Counted from the stretch's first letter, positions 33,453-42,597 are shown. The stretch is DNA of 50,826 bases from Bradyrhizobium sp. AT1 (GCF_001590795.1 NZ_JXDL01000001.1:514069-564894); one strand, 5' to 3'. Notes: generated by a model not told the origin, from the sequence alone. Numbers and translations: made by a program.

Positions 33453-35269
33453 GGCTCAGCTCGCAGCACGTTCCAGGGGGCAAAGGCGTTGTTGACGCCC
33501 TCGAGCGCTTGGCCGAGTTGCGGCACATGCCGCAGCAGCACCGATTTCATTCCGTTGTTCTGGATCCAGTCCAGACCGAACTCGGTGTAGACTTCCGCCC
33601 GGTAGTCGTCCGTGAAGAAGCGGTCGCTCTTGAGACGCCGCGATGCCATCAGGATGAAGATGCGGAAGGCGGTATCGCTGAAGCCAAAACCGTCCGGCAG
33701 ATCCTCGGCGAGCAGTCCGACCATCAGATCGACGCGGTCGACATCGCCCTTGTAGATCGCGCGCATCTTCTTTGCAGCGTCGGGAATGCTGGTGATCTCT
33801 TCGAACGTCTTGACCCGTTTCTTGCCGACCAGCTCGCGAAACCGGTTGTAGCGCGGCACGCCGCGCTCGCGGTCGCGCATGATGTCGATGGCGGCCATGT
33901 CGAGCAGCGGTTGGTCGTCCTTTTTGAACTGGCGGAGGAAGTTGGGGTAGTTGTGCAGGCGAATGGCGCCGGGATGTGCCGTGCCGAACGAGTACAGCAG
34001 GTTGACGAAGCCGTGCGTCTCCATGAACTTGCGGGAGGCGCTGCCCTGCATATCGACCAGCTTGCAGCAGTCAGCCCCCGCCGCGTCGATCCGCCGTACA
34101 TGCATGTCGTCAGGGACCAGGGGGTGCAGGCGGTAGACGGCGGTGAATTCCTCGGTCAACGCGTAGGGCGCGCTATGCTGATCCGTCGGAGTGTGGATGA
34201 TCCCATAGGCGGCTTCGCTGTTCTCCCCGAGCACCGTTTTCAGCACCCGGTACGGGATCCCCGACCAGTTGGCGTGCATGCTGAAGTCCAGCGCAGGATG
34301 GCCGAGGATGCCCGGCGTCCATTCGATGGTGTGGATCTTGGCGATCAGGGCCGCGTTGATCAGGCGCGCGCGCTGGAACAGTTCCTCGTCATTCCAGGCC
34401 GGATAGCGTGTCTTGAGGCCATCGCAGATGACATTGTGCTCACGGGCGAAGAGATTGTGGAGCAGGCTGAGCCCGACCCACCAATTGTCGTTGAATCCAG
34501 TGAGATCGGCGCCCGGATGAGCTGGATCGGCAGGAAGCATTCCATCGTCGCCGACCTTGATCTTTCCGTCGACCTTGGAGCGGATTTCCAGCTGTCTGTC
34601 GCGATTGCTGCCGTAGATCTGTCCGGCATCCCACCAGTGCGAATTGAGATTGCGGAAGGTAGGGGTCGCGCCGAGCCATGGTTCGCGCGGCGTCTCGTCG
34701 CTGACGGTACGGCGGATCTGCATGCAGCCGCGCACGTTCTCGGGCCAGTGATCGTCCGGCTCCAGCGGGATCTTGAACTCGTTTCCCTCCTTGGGAATCC
34801 CATGGCTGAACCAGTTATGCGTTTCGAACTGGATCCAGGCGGCGGCCAGCAGGTTGAGGCTGGTCGCGGGAATGAAGGTGTCGCGCGCCAGCAATACCTT
34901 TGAGATCACGCGCGGGCTGGGTTCGAGCAGGTCGTCCATGCTGTCGGGCACGCATTCCGGCAGCGGGAAATTGCGTCCGAACCGGGCGCCCGCCATGCCC
35001 ATGCGCGGATGGTCGAGGCTGTTGAACGAGCCGTCTGCGGAACGCCACCGCTCATTGCCGGGGCTCCAGCCAGGCGATGTCGTTCCGTAGCCTGTATGAT
35101 GGAGGTTGTGCTCCCGCAGCCTTTCGCGGAAGACCGAGAGATTGGCAGCTCCTAGCAGGGTCGGCAGGTGGTCCCATCTGACGAAGAAGTTGACGACCCG
35201 ATAGACGACATCAAGGACCGCTTGCAGCAGGCCACGATGGTAGACAAAGCCATCGTTCTCGCGGGACAT
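33437..35269 (-). CDS. Fatty acid alpha-dioxygenase (haem peroxidase/cyclooxygenase superfamily)
   Basis: 610 residues. Haem enzyme expected to insert oxygen at C2 of fatty acids, giving 2-hydroperoxy acids that lose CO2 to become aldehydes. It matches plant alpha-DOX along its whole length, for example TTSPGWSPGNERWRSADG, WWDAGQIYGSN, AREHNVICDGLKTRYP, and the end FFTDDYRAEVYTEFGLDWI. Distal His151 (IQFETHNWF), catalytic Tyr379 and proximal His382 (in VYRLH) are all in place. No membrane-binding EGF domain as in animal COX. ATG 35269 has GGGAG upstream; a longer in-frame start at 35338 is less likely. It overlaps the P450-like gene and diverges from an FAD oxidase gene. Confidence 0.88.
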   Translation of the reverse strand: MSRENDGFVYHRGLLQAVLDVVYRVVNFFVRWDHLPTLLGAANLSVFRERLREHNLHHTGYGTTSPGWSPGNERWRSADGSFNSLDHPRMGMAGARFGRNFPLPECVPDSMDDLLEPSPRVISKVLLARDTFIPATSLNLLAAAWIQFETHNWFSHGIPKEGNEFKIPLEPDDHWPENVRGCMQIRRTVSDETPREPWLGATPTFRNLNSHWWDAGQIYGSNRDRQLEIRSKVDGKIKVGDDGMLPADPAHPGADLTGFNDNWWVGLSLLHNLFAREHNVICDGLKTRYPAWNDEELFQRARLINAALIAKIHTIEWTPGILGHPALDFSMHANWSGIPYRVLKTVLGENSEAAYGIIHTPTDQHSAPYALTEEFTAVYRLHPLVPDDMHVRRIDAAGADCCKLVDMQGSASRKFMETHGFVNLLYSFGTAHPGAIRLHNYPNFLRQFKKDDQPLLDMAAIDIMRDRERGVPRYNRFRELVGKKRVKTFEEITSIPDAAKKMRAIYKGDVDRVDLMVGLLAEDLPDGFGFSDTAFRIFILMASRRLKSDRFFTDDYRAEVYTEFGLDWIQNNGMKSVLLRHVPQLGQALEGVNNAFAPWNVLRAEPWPSS

Positions 35270-35598
35270 TGACGCTCCCAAACAAACGCGTGAAATCAAT
35301 TTGGCTTGCAACCAGTAAATGTGATCCAATACCACCAAAACGCCTGTTTGCCAACGCGACTTGCCGGAGCTGCGGTCGTCCCGTCGTACAAATTCCCCTG
35401 TCGGTTGAAAGCTGGCTCGGATAGGATGACCGCAGCCTTTCGGGCTGCATCAGGCAATCCGGCCGACTTTGCGTGAGCGAGACGAAGCTGGGTCAACAAC
35501 GCGCTTCGACCTCGCGAGAACCAGGCCGACACCAGTGTCGGCAGGACAGAAGATCCATCTTGAGTTGCGTGTTTCGCCGTCGAGGGGGGGTGACGCAG
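35270..35598. promoter_or_regulatory. Divergent promoter region between alpha-dioxygenase and FAD oxidase genes
   Basis: About 330 bp with no supported gene. The part next to the dioxygenase (35280-35345) is AT-rich for this genome (AATCAATTTGGCTTGC, CCAATACCACCAAAA) and is the likely site of both promoters. The half towards the oxidase is GC-richer and could be read as an Arg-rich N-terminal extension of the oxidase, which is not family-like. Confidence 0.45.
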
Positions 35599-36969
35599 AT
35601 GGGCAGTATGGTTCGCAATTACGATGGCGGGATCACGAGCTCTCCCGCGCAACTGGTGTCGCCGCGCTCCGTCGACGAGCTCCAATCGATCCTCAGGGAT
35701 GCCGACCGCTATCCGAGCCCCGTCCGGGCGATGGGCAGCTATCATTCGTTGACGCCTTGCGCGTCCTCGGACGGGACGATCATCGACATGTCCGGGATGA
35801 GCCGCGTCCTCAAGATCGATCCGCACGACATGACGTTCACGGCGCAGGCCGGCCTGCAATTCATCGCCGCATCGCGGGCGTTGCGGGCGATGAACCTGCA
35901 GTTCGTGACCAATATCGAGATCGGAAACATGACGCTGGGGTCGGCGGCCTGTTGCCACACCAAGGACGGGCTGGACGGCGGCGAGTTTGGGCAGGTCGGC
36001 TCCTACATCATTGCGATGAAATGGGTGACGCCCAGCGGGGAACTCGCGGAAGCATCGGAGGAGAGCAATCGGGATCTGATGTACTTCATGCGCTCGAGCT
36101 ACGGCCTGTGCGGCGTCATCTACGAGGTGACGTTCCGGATCAAGCCACTGGAGGCGATCCACTTCAGCTATTTGCCGCGTCCGATCGCGGAGTTGACCGA
36201 GAGGGAGGTGGACGGGATCATCGACGCCTCCAGGGGCCTGATCTGCTGGACCGTCGGCCGAAAGGCGCACTTCCAGACGCGACATCCCATCGACAGCGTC
36301 GGCCCGTTCGGGGCGCTGTTCGCCGCCAGCCGCCGCACTCTCTGGAATTATGCGGAAGCCCGCATTGGCAGGTTCATCGACAGCAGCATTCCAACCAAGA
36401 CTCTCAGGGACGCCACGCTCGACACCTGGTTCGTCGGCAACAGGCTGTTGATGTCGTTTCTGCATCTTGTCGGCGGAGCGACCCTCTATAATCCCGACAA
36501 GACGATCGACTACAGCAAGACGGGGCCGTCGGCGCGATACGCATTCACGTTCTGGGCATTTCCGCGCGGTGAGTGGCTGCAGGTGCTGCGCGACTATGTG
36601 GAGTTCAGCGAGACATATTTCAGCAAGCACGACTTCCGCTGCAACATGGCGCTCGGCTCCTACTTCATCCGCAAGGACGAGCATTCGTTGCTGTCCTACT
36701 CGCACGACGGAGACGTTTTTTCAGTCGATCCCATCCACGCTTATACGGACAGGCCGGCGTGGGATGCGTTTTTGCGGGAGTTCAATGAATTTGCCTACAA
36801 GAGGAACGGCATTCCCCTGCTGAACCAGAGTCCATTCATCACGAACAGCCATGTTACGGCGGCGTACAAGGCGAGATGGACGGAGTTCTCCGACCGGGTC
36901 AGACGAGAGGATCCGCGCGGGCGCATGCTCAACCCGTTCTTCGCGGAGTTGCTCGGCCCGGGAGGATAG
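35599..36969 (+). CDS. FAD-linked oxidase (sugar-lactone oxidase-like, VAO/PCMH family)
   Basis: 456 residues from ATG 35599. The N-terminal PCMH-type FAD domain shows VSPRSVDELQSILRDADRYPSPVRAMGSYHSLTPC, where the His of GSYHS is the position that binds FAD covalently in gulonolactone/arabinonolactone oxidases. DGTIIDMSGMSRVLKID and the GNMTLGSAACCHTKDG stretch follow. The C-terminus ends DPRGRMLNPFFAELLG, as in the ALO family, but the HWxK motif of true aldonolactone oxidases is not seen. It would oxidise an alcohol or lactone and pass electrons to oxygen. It is divergent from the alpha-dioxygenase and may belong to the same pathway, for example acting on a hydroxy product. Confidence 0.82.
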   Translation: MGSMVRNYDGGITSSPAQLVSPRSVDELQSILRDADRYPSPVRAMGSYHSLTPCASSDGTIIDMSGMSRVLKIDPHDMTFTAQAGLQFIAASRALRAMNLQFVTNIEIGNMTLGSAACCHTKDGLDGGEFGQVGSYIIAMKWVTPSGELAEASEESNRDLMYFMRSSYGLCGVIYEVTFRIKPLEAIHFSYLPRPIAELTEREVDGIIDASRGLICWTVGRKAHFQTRHPIDSVGPFGALFAASRRTLWNYAEARIGRFIDSSIPTKTLRDATLDTWFVGNRLLMSFLHLVGGATLYNPDKTIDYSKTGPSARYAFTFWAFPRGEWLQVLRDYVEFSETYFSKHDFRCNMALGSYFIRKDEHSLLSYSHDGDVFSVDPIHAYTDRPAWDAFLREFNEFAYKRNGIPLLNQSPFITNSHVTAAYKARWTEFSDRVRREDPRGRMLNPFFAELLGPGG

Positions 36970-37162
36970 GCCTGAAGCCGACGAGGGGAGCAAATATGGG
37001 CTGAAGCTGGTTCTGGAGCGATTGAGACAATATGGCTGACCGAAAGTCGCCGAAAGCATTGTGGACTTTTTAGAGGAGTTTGGCGCAATCTTGTCATCCC
37101 CAGAAAAAGGCGAGGGTGCCGGACCGAAGCGCGGAACGATCTCAGTATTTCCGGGGTGAGTG

Positions 37163-40100
37163 ATGGACGATCCTCACGACAGAGCAACCGAACGCCGTCA
37201 GCTCACGGTCTTGTTCTGCGACGTCGTTGATTCAACGGGCCTCTCCGAGCGCTGCGACATCGAGGACCTGCGCGAGGTCTTGTTGGAATTCCAGGCGATC
37301 AGCTCGCAGTGCATCAGCAATGCCGGGGGCAGCGTCGTCAACTATATCGGCGACGGCATTCGTGCCGAGTTCGGCTATCCCCTCGCATCGGAGAACGAGG
37401 CCGAGAGTGCGGTGCGCTGCGGCCTGCTGTTGCTGCAAAAAATTCGCGAGCTGAGCGAGCGCGCGACGGCCGCAATCCAGGAACCGCTTCGTGTTCGGAT
37501 CGGCGTGCATACGGGGGTCGCGGTGATCGGGAGGGCCGGGCCGGGTCACGTGCACGATGCGACCGAGATCGTCGGCGACACGCCCAATATCGCATTCCGG
37601 TTGCTTGAAATGGGCGAACCCAATTCGCTCGTGATCAGTGGCGAGACCAAGCGTCTGCTGCGCGGCAAATTCGCCTTGCAGCCGCTCGGCATGCGTTCGC
37701 TCAAGGGATTGTCACGGAAGGTCGAGGCCTTTCTCGCCGCGGGCGAGACGTCGGAAGATGGCGTCGGCCACCGTGCCCGCCACCGCAATGCCTCGCGCCT
37801 CGTCGACAGGGTCACCGAATTGGGCCAGTTGCTGGAAGCCTGGGAGCTGGCGAAGGCCGGGCAGGGGCGCACGGTGGAGATCACCGGGGAGCCCGGCATC
37901 GGCAAATCGCGCCTGGCACTGGAGTTGATCGAAAGGGCCGCGTTGCCGGATGATCTCATCCTGGCGATACAGGCCTCCGGCCCGCATCAGAATACGCCGC
38001 TCTATCCGATCATCAGAGCCCTCGAGCAGCGCATCGGTATCGGCAGGGATGAAGACGCCGAGGTGAACCTGGCGCGTCTGCGTGATTTCATGGCCGCAAC
38101 CTCCGGCGGCGACGAGGAGCAGTTGGCGCTGATCGGCCAGATGCTCGGTCTACCGGTGGCGGCGGCGTCAGGTCCGACGATTCCCGATGCGCATGAACTG
38201 CGTCGAAAGACGCGAGATGCGGCGGTGCGGCTGTTGATCTCGCAGACGGGCGGTGAGGCCAGCCTGATCCTCATCGAGGATTTTCACTGGGCCGATCCGT
38301 CGACGATCGAGATCGTTGAGCGCATTGCCGGCCAGATCGCCGGCACGCGGAACCTTCTGGTGGTCACCAGCCGGGCGTCCGTCATCGGTAACGTGTCGCC
38401 GATGATCCTGCGCATCGTGCTTCAGCGTCTCGATGACGAGCACTGCCGCGATCTCGCGGGATCGGTCGTCCGCGACAAGCAGCTGCCGAGCCAGTTGCTC
38501 CAGCAGATCGTCGCGCGATCGGACGGCGTGCCGCTGTTCGTGGAAGAGTTGGCGGCGGCAGCCCTCGAGACCGGGCAAGTCGATGCGGGCGTCAGAAATG
38601 CCGGGGCGAGCGGACCCTCGGAGGTCCCATCGGCGCTCTACGACTCCCTGATGCTGCGGCTGGAACGGCTCGGCAATGCCAAGGCGGTCGCGCAGCTCGC
38701 GTCGGTGATCGGCCGAAGCTTTCCGCATCGGCTTCTTGCCGCCGTTGCGGGTGATCTCCGCGACGCCCTCGAGCCCGCCCTCGAGCGGCTGCGCGCGTCC
38801 GGGCTGATCGGGCTCGAGCGCGATGACGACGAAAAGGTCTACTCCTTCAAGCATGCCCTGGTCCGGGACGTCGCCTACTATTCGCTTCTCAAACGGCAGA
38901 GGCGGGAGCTTCACGACCGTGTGGCCGAGGAGATCGAGCTCCATCTGCCGGAGGTCGCCACCACCGAACCCGGCTATCTCGCGCTGCATCTATCCGAGGC
39001 CGGACGCACCTCCCGGGCAGCCCGGATGCGGCTTAAGGCTGCGCAGCAAGCGGCGGAACGTTCGGCAAACCTGGAGGCGACCGCCGAGCTCAACATGGCG
39101 CTGGAGGAGATCAGGAAGCTTCCGGCGGGGCTGGAGAGGGATAATCTGGAGCTGAACGCCCAGATCGCGCTGATCGGACCGACGATCGCCCTACAGGGAT
39201 TCGGTGCGGATGCGGTCGCAGACGTGAGCAGCCGTGCCATCGAGCTCTGCCGCGCCCTCGATAACGATCCGCGCATCTTTCCGGCACTGTACGCCAGATG
39301 GTCTTACCTGCGCGTGGCGAGCAACGTGCGGGAGGCGGGCACGCTGGCGCGGGACTTTCTGACGCTCGCCGAGCAAAAGGGAACGAGGGCCGATCGGATG
39401 GTCGGCCATCGGTTGCTCGGAACGTCGTTGCTCGACGGAGAGACGGAGCAGGCGTGCGTCCATCTGGAGCGGGCGGCCAAGCTCTACGATGCCGCCGCCG
39501 ACCGCGCGACCGCCGTGATCTACGGCACCGACGTGCAGATCACGAGCCTGTCCAACCTGGGCATCTGCTGTTGGCTGGTGGGCCGGGTCAACGACGCGAT
39601 TACGCACGCCCAAGAAGCACTCGAACACGCGCAGCGATTGTCGCACGCCCATACGCTCGGTTACGCCTACATGCATGTCTGCATGCTCTACACGCTGGAG
39701 CAGGACGCGCATACGGTTCGGGCACTCGCGCAGCGGACGCTCGAAGAGGCGATCAGGCGGGAACTGCCGCTCTGGGTCTCAGTGGCGCGGATATATCTAG
39801 GTTGGGCCGACGTCGAAAGCGGCCGCCTCGCAGAAGGTATCGATGGACTCGAGAAGCAGCGCGATTTCCTGCAGACGGCGCACCTCGTCTACTTCCTGCC
39901 CACCTACCTATGCTGGCTGGCGGAGGCCTATCTCCGCGTCGACAGGCTGGCGGACGCTCGGCGGTGTCTCGATCAGGCACGCAACGTCTTTGGGCGAGGC
40001 GGCAACTACTGGTATGAGGTCGAGTGCCTGCGTATCGAAGGGCGGTTTGCCTCGCATGCGCAAATCAACGACACCATGCTCGCGGAGCAGAATTTCGAGC

Positions 40101-40315
40101 TGGCCCTGGCGCTCGCGCACCGGCGTGGCCAGCGGGGATTTGGCTTGCGTGCCGCCGAAGGGCTGGCGAGCCTGCTCGCCGCCAGAGGCCAGACGGACCG
40201 CGCACGCACGCTGCTGCAGCAGGAATTGCAGCTGTTCGCCGGTCAACCCGAGCGCGGCGATCGCGCGGACGCCAGGAGGCTATTGCGCGACCTCGAGGAC
40301 CGCTCGCGCACCTGA
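37163..40315 (+). CDS. Class III adenylate/guanylate cyclase fused to AAA ATPase and TPR region
   Basis: 1050 residues. Order: cyclase homology domain (about 10-185) with metal-binding Asp20 (VLFCDVVDST) and Asp64 (YIGDGIRAEFG) and the conserved VGDTPNIAFRL segment; AAA/NB-ARC-like ATPase (about 215-500) with Walker A GEPGIGKSR (Lys248) and Walker B LILIEDFHWAD; then about 500 residues of helical repeats of TPR type (for example LSNLGICCWLVGRVNDAITHAQEAL). It is cytosolic. Such fusions are probably nucleotide-signal-producing sensors with a STAND-like switch; the ligand is unknown. ATG 37163 is used (GTG directly before it also in frame). It follows the FAD oxidase on the same strand after 193 bp. 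Confidence 0.9.
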   Translation: MDDPHDRATERRQLTVLFCDVVDSTGLSERCDIEDLREVLLEFQAISSQCISNAGGSVVNYIGDGIRAEFGYPLASENEAESAVRCGLLLLQKIRELSERATAAIQEPLRVRIGVHTGVAVIGRAGPGHVHDATEIVGDTPNIAFRLLEMGEPNSLVISGETKRLLRGKFALQPLGMRSLKGLSRKVEAFLAAGETSEDGVGHRARHRNASRLVDRVTELGQLLEAWELAKAGQGRTVEITGEPGIGKSRLALELIERAALPDDLILAIQASGPHQNTPLYPIIRALEQRIGIGRDEDAEVNLARLRDFMAATSGGDEEQLALIGQMLGLPVAAASGPTIPDAHELRRKTRDAAVRLLISQTGGEASLILIEDFHWADPSTIEIVERIAGQIAGTRNLLVVTSRASVIGNVSPMILRIVLQRLDDEHCRDLAGSVVRDKQLPSQLLQQIVARSDGVPLFVEELAAAALETGQVDAGVRNAGASGPSEVPSALYDSLMLRLERLGNAKAVAQLASVIGRSFPHRLLAAVAGDLRDALEPALERLRASGLIGLERDDDEKVYSFKHALVRDVAYYSLLKRQRRELHDRVAEEIELHLPEVATTEPGYLALHLSEAGRTSRAARMRLKAAQQAAERSANLEATAELNMALEEIRKLPAGLERDNLELNAQIALIGPTIALQGFGADAVADVSSRAIELCRALDNDPRIFPALYARWSYLRVASNVREAGTLARDFLTLAEQKGTRADRMVGHRLLGTSLLDGETEQACVHLERAAKLYDAAADRATAVIYGTDVQITSLSNLGICCWLVGRVNDAITHAQEALEHAQRLSHAHTLGYAYMHVCMLYTLEQDAHTVRALAQRTLEEAIRRELPLWVSVARIYLGWADVESGRLAEGIDGLEKQRDFLQTAHLVYFLPTYLCWLAEAYLRVDRLADARRCLDQARNVFGRGGNYWYEVECLRIEGRFASHAQINDTMLAEQNFELALALAHRRGQRGFGLRAAEGLASLLAARGQTDRARTLLQQELQLFAGQPERGDRADARRLLRDLEDRSRT

Positions 40316-40590
40316 CGGCTTAGATCCGGGATCGGGCCGGCGTCGCCCCGCCGGACGCTGAACCCTCGGGCTACGGATGCTGGCCGCCGGCCTGCGTCGC
40401 GCCAGCCCGATCCTCGACCGCACAGAATGTCGCGATCGCTAGATCGATCCGCCGGTCGAGCGCGCGGCGATTGAGCTTGAATCCGGTGTCGGTCAGCAGC
40501 CTGAAATGATCGTGGCCGAACACCAATTTCGGGTGTGCGTGCCAGAGATGGTCCGGACGGCACACACCGTCCGGACCTGATCCTGAGACG
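40316..40590. other. 275-bp gap between convergent genes
   Basis: No gene supported. A minus-strand open stretch at 40371-40565 (64 codons) has no recognised family and no ribosome-binding site. The region holds a strong hairpin at 40550-40577. Confidence 0.5.
40550..40577. repeat. Perfect 11-bp inverted repeat with 6-nt loop
   Basis: GGTCCGGACGG (40550-40560), loop CACACA, CCGTCCGGACC (40567-40577). It lies 13 bp after the stop of the metallo-hydrolase gene on its strand. No T-run follows on either strand, so it is not a standard terminator; it may protect an mRNA end or bind a dimeric protein. Confidence 0.85.
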
Positions 40591-41586
40591 CTACAGCGTC
40601 ATCTGCATCGGTTCGGGATAGTAATGGAATCCCTCGCCGGCCTTGGCGACATGGCCGTAGCCCGGCCAGGCGAAGTGATAGGACATGACGGGGGTCTTGT
40701 TCGCCGCCAGCATCGTCAGCAGCTTGACGCGCGACTCGGCTGCCTGCTTCGGATCGGTGTCGTAGGAGAATTCCATGCGTGGCCGTTCCAGCAGCAGCAC
40801 GGAATGGTGCGAGAGATCGCCAAGGAAGGCGAACGACTTGCCGGCCGACGACACCATGAAGATGGTGTGGCCGACGGTGTGGCCGGGCGCCGAGATCGCC
40901 TGCACGCCTGGCAGGAATTCCTCGCCGTCCTTGAAGAATTTGATCCGGTCGCGGACCGGCAGCAGGTTCTTGCGGGCGTGAACGACGAAGTCCTTGGCTG
41001 GGCTGCCGAGCTTGCCCTCGTCGGTCCAGAAATCGAAATCGGTCTGGGAGATGTAGATCTGCGCGTTCGGGAACAGCGGCTTGTCGTTGGCATCGACGAT
41101 GCCGCCGATGTGGTCGATATGGGCATGCGAGCAGACCACCGCGTCGATCTCCTCCGGCTTGATGCCGGCCTCCATCATGCTCTTCTGCTGGCGGCCGGTG
41201 CTGGCGCCGAACATCTTCGATGAGCCCATGCCGGTGTCGAACAGGATCAGCTTGTCGCCGGTGTTGACGATCGGCGAGTTCTGTTCGAGCACGACGTTGT
41301 CCGGCGACAGGAAATTGTCCGCCAGCATCTTCTTGACCTCTTCCTTGGGAACGCCAGTGAAGGTCCCGGAGGGATCGCCGAGCGGCAGCGGTCCGTCGGA
41401 CACGACGGTGACCTCGGCATTGCCGAGAATGAAACGGTGCCAATAGGGCGTCTGGGTGCCGAGCTTGGGAGCCTTCGCCAATGCGCTGCTGCCGAGCATC
41501 GCGCTGGCACCAAGGCCGGCTCCAAGACTGGCTCCGAGGCTGGCTCCAAGTGCGAGTAGGGATCGACGTGAGACATCGATTGTCAT
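40591..41586 (-). CDS. Tat-exported metallo-beta-lactamase-fold hydrolase
   Basis: 331 residues. The N-terminus has a twin-arginine signal (SRRSLLALG followed by a Leu-Gly-Ala-Ser repeat core, ending in ALA), so the folded, metal-loaded enzyme should be exported to the periplasm. The MBL domain carries the zinc motif HAHIDH (His154, His156, Asp158, His159), then APGHTVGHT, FLGDLSHHS and the late SYHFAWPGYGHV. Related proteins are lactonase- or glyoxalase-like hydrolases; the substrate is not predictable. ATG 41586 has GGAGGAA upstream. Genes on the same strand upstream encode the GntR regulator, 227 bp away. Confidence 0.88.
   Translation of the reverse strand: MTIDVSRRSLLALGASLGASLGAGLGASAMLGSSALAKAPKLGTQTPYWHRFILGNAEVTVVSDGPLPLGDPSGTFTGVPKEEVKKMLADNFLSPDNVVLEQNSPIVNTGDKLILFDTGMGSSKMFGASTGRQQKSMMEAGIKPEEIDAVVCSHAHIDHIGGIVDANDKPLFPNAQIYISQTDFDFWTDEGKLGSPAKDFVVHARKNLLPVRDRIKFFKDGEEFLPGVQAISAPGHTVGHTIFMVSSAGKSFAFLGDLSHHSVLLLERPRMEFSYDTDPKQAAESRVKLLTMLAANKTPVMSYHFAWPGYGHVAKAGEGFHYYPEPMQMTL
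41503..41550 (-). repeat. Four tandem 12-bp units in the Tat signal
   Basis: GCTGGCACCAAG, GCCGGCTCCAAG, ACTGGCTCCGAG and GCTGGCTCCAAG in tandem encode Leu-Gly-Ala-Ser/Gly four times in the hydrophobic core of the signal peptide. Copy-number change would lengthen or shorten the core by four residues without a frameshift. Confidence 0.85.
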
Positions 41587-41813
41587 GCGTTTCCTCCGCT
41601 TTTGTCTTTTGTCTTGCGCGATTGTTCGCGCGTTTGGGACTGGCCTGATCGACCACGCGACCGCGGGTCGGCAGAAAAGTATGCTGCGCCGGCCGCGACA
41701 AGCTAGCAAGTGGAATTAGTGCGCAGATTCACGCGGCGCGAGAACAGGCGCCCGAAGCGTGAAGACCGCGTGTGGATGAGCTCTCCACCAGCCGGGACGA
41801 GACGAATTGCGCC

Positions 41814-42479
41814 TCACGCAATTCGCAGCGCCAGATCGCTGCCTTCCGTCTCGGCAAAGCCCGCTTGCAGCACCTCTTCGCGCTTGTGGCGCAGATGCGC
41901 GCGCAGAATGTGCGAGAGGCCGGCACCGTCGCGCCGCTGCAGCGCGTTCAGGATCGCTTCGTGCTCCTTCACGGCGAGCGCCCAGCGCTGCGGCGTCATC
42001 GGCGTGACGTAGCGCGCGCGCCGGATGCGCGCGGTGACGGAGGTGTACAACCCCGCGAGCACGGGGTTTCCGGCCGCGTTGACGATGGCTTCGTGAATGG
42101 CGCGGTTGCCGCGGTAGTACTGGATCAGATCGCCGTCCCGATAATGCTGCACCATCTGCGCATGCGTGGCGGCAATCGCGTCGATCTCGGCGTCGGTGAT
42201 GCGCTCGCAGGCGAGCTCGCCGGCGAGCGCCTCCAGGCCCTGGCAGACCTCGAACAGGTCGCGCATGTCCTTGTCGGTCAGTTTTGCGGCGCGCGAGCCG
42301 CGATGCGGCAGCAGCTGCACGAGACCCTCCGCGGCCAGCACCTTGAGCGCTTCGCGCAGCGGCGTGCGCGAGATCTCGAGCCGTTCGCACAGCTCGCGCT
42401 CGGGAATTCGGGCGCCCGGCGGGATTTCGCCGTCGAGCAGAATGGCACGGATGCGGCCGACGACGTCTTCATGAAGCAT
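41814..42479 (-). CDS. GntR family transcriptional regulator (FadR/FCD type)
   Basis: 221 residues. The N-terminal winged helix-turn-helix (about 5-70) has GEIPPGARIPERELCERLEISRTPLREALKVLAAEGLV, the standard GntR recognition segment. The C-terminal FCD domain (about 75-205) is all-helical, with Asp/His positions for a metal-dependent effector site (NRAIHEAIVNAAGN, then LRAHLRHK). It likely represses the divergent catabolic operon starting at 42598 and is released by a carboxylic acid or CoA ester. Operator-like repeats lie in the shared 118-bp intergenic region. ATG 42479 is selected by domain start; the longer in-frame extension crosses the operators. Confidence 0.93.
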   Translation of the reverse strand: MLHEDVVGRIRAILLDGEIPPGARIPERELCERLEISRTPLREALKVLAAEGLVQLLPHRGSRAAKLTDKDMRDLFEVCQGLEALAGELACERITDAEIDAIAATHAQMVQHYRDGDLIQYYRGNRAIHEAIVNAAGNPVLAGLYTSVTARIRRARYVTPMTPQRWALAVKEHEAILNALQRRDGAGLSHILRAHLRHKREEVLQAGFAETEGSDLALRIA

Positions 42480-42495
42480 GGCATCAGTGCTCCAG

Positions 42496-42572
42496 TTTGA
42501 ATTCAAAAATGCAGAAATCGATCGAAATCTGCAAGTTCCAGCTTGCTTATCGCAGATTTTGCATTCAAAAAT
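42496..42572. promoter_or_regulatory. Operator region between GntR gene and enoyl-CoA hydratase-like gene
   Basis: TTTGAATTCAAA (42496-42507) is a perfect 12-bp palindrome, and TTTTGCATTCAAAAATG (42557-42573) is a near copy, about 61 bp away. Between them TGCAGA-AA-TCGATCGA-AA-TCTGCA (42510-42533) is a 24-bp palindrome with four mismatched bases. These are likely GntR-dimer sites controlling both divergent promoters. Confidence 0.65.
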
Positions 42573-42597
42573 GTAAAAAACAAGAGGATATGAGGAA

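Noticed and set aside
33509..34903. 464-codon plus-strand frame opposite the alpha-dioxygenase
   Set aside because: Shadow of the minus-strand gene, which shows full-length family similarity.
40371..40565. 64-codon minus-strand frame after the metallo-hydrolase gene
   Set aside because: Starts inside the hairpin with GTG, has no ribosome-binding site and no recognised family; kept only as a note for the gap.
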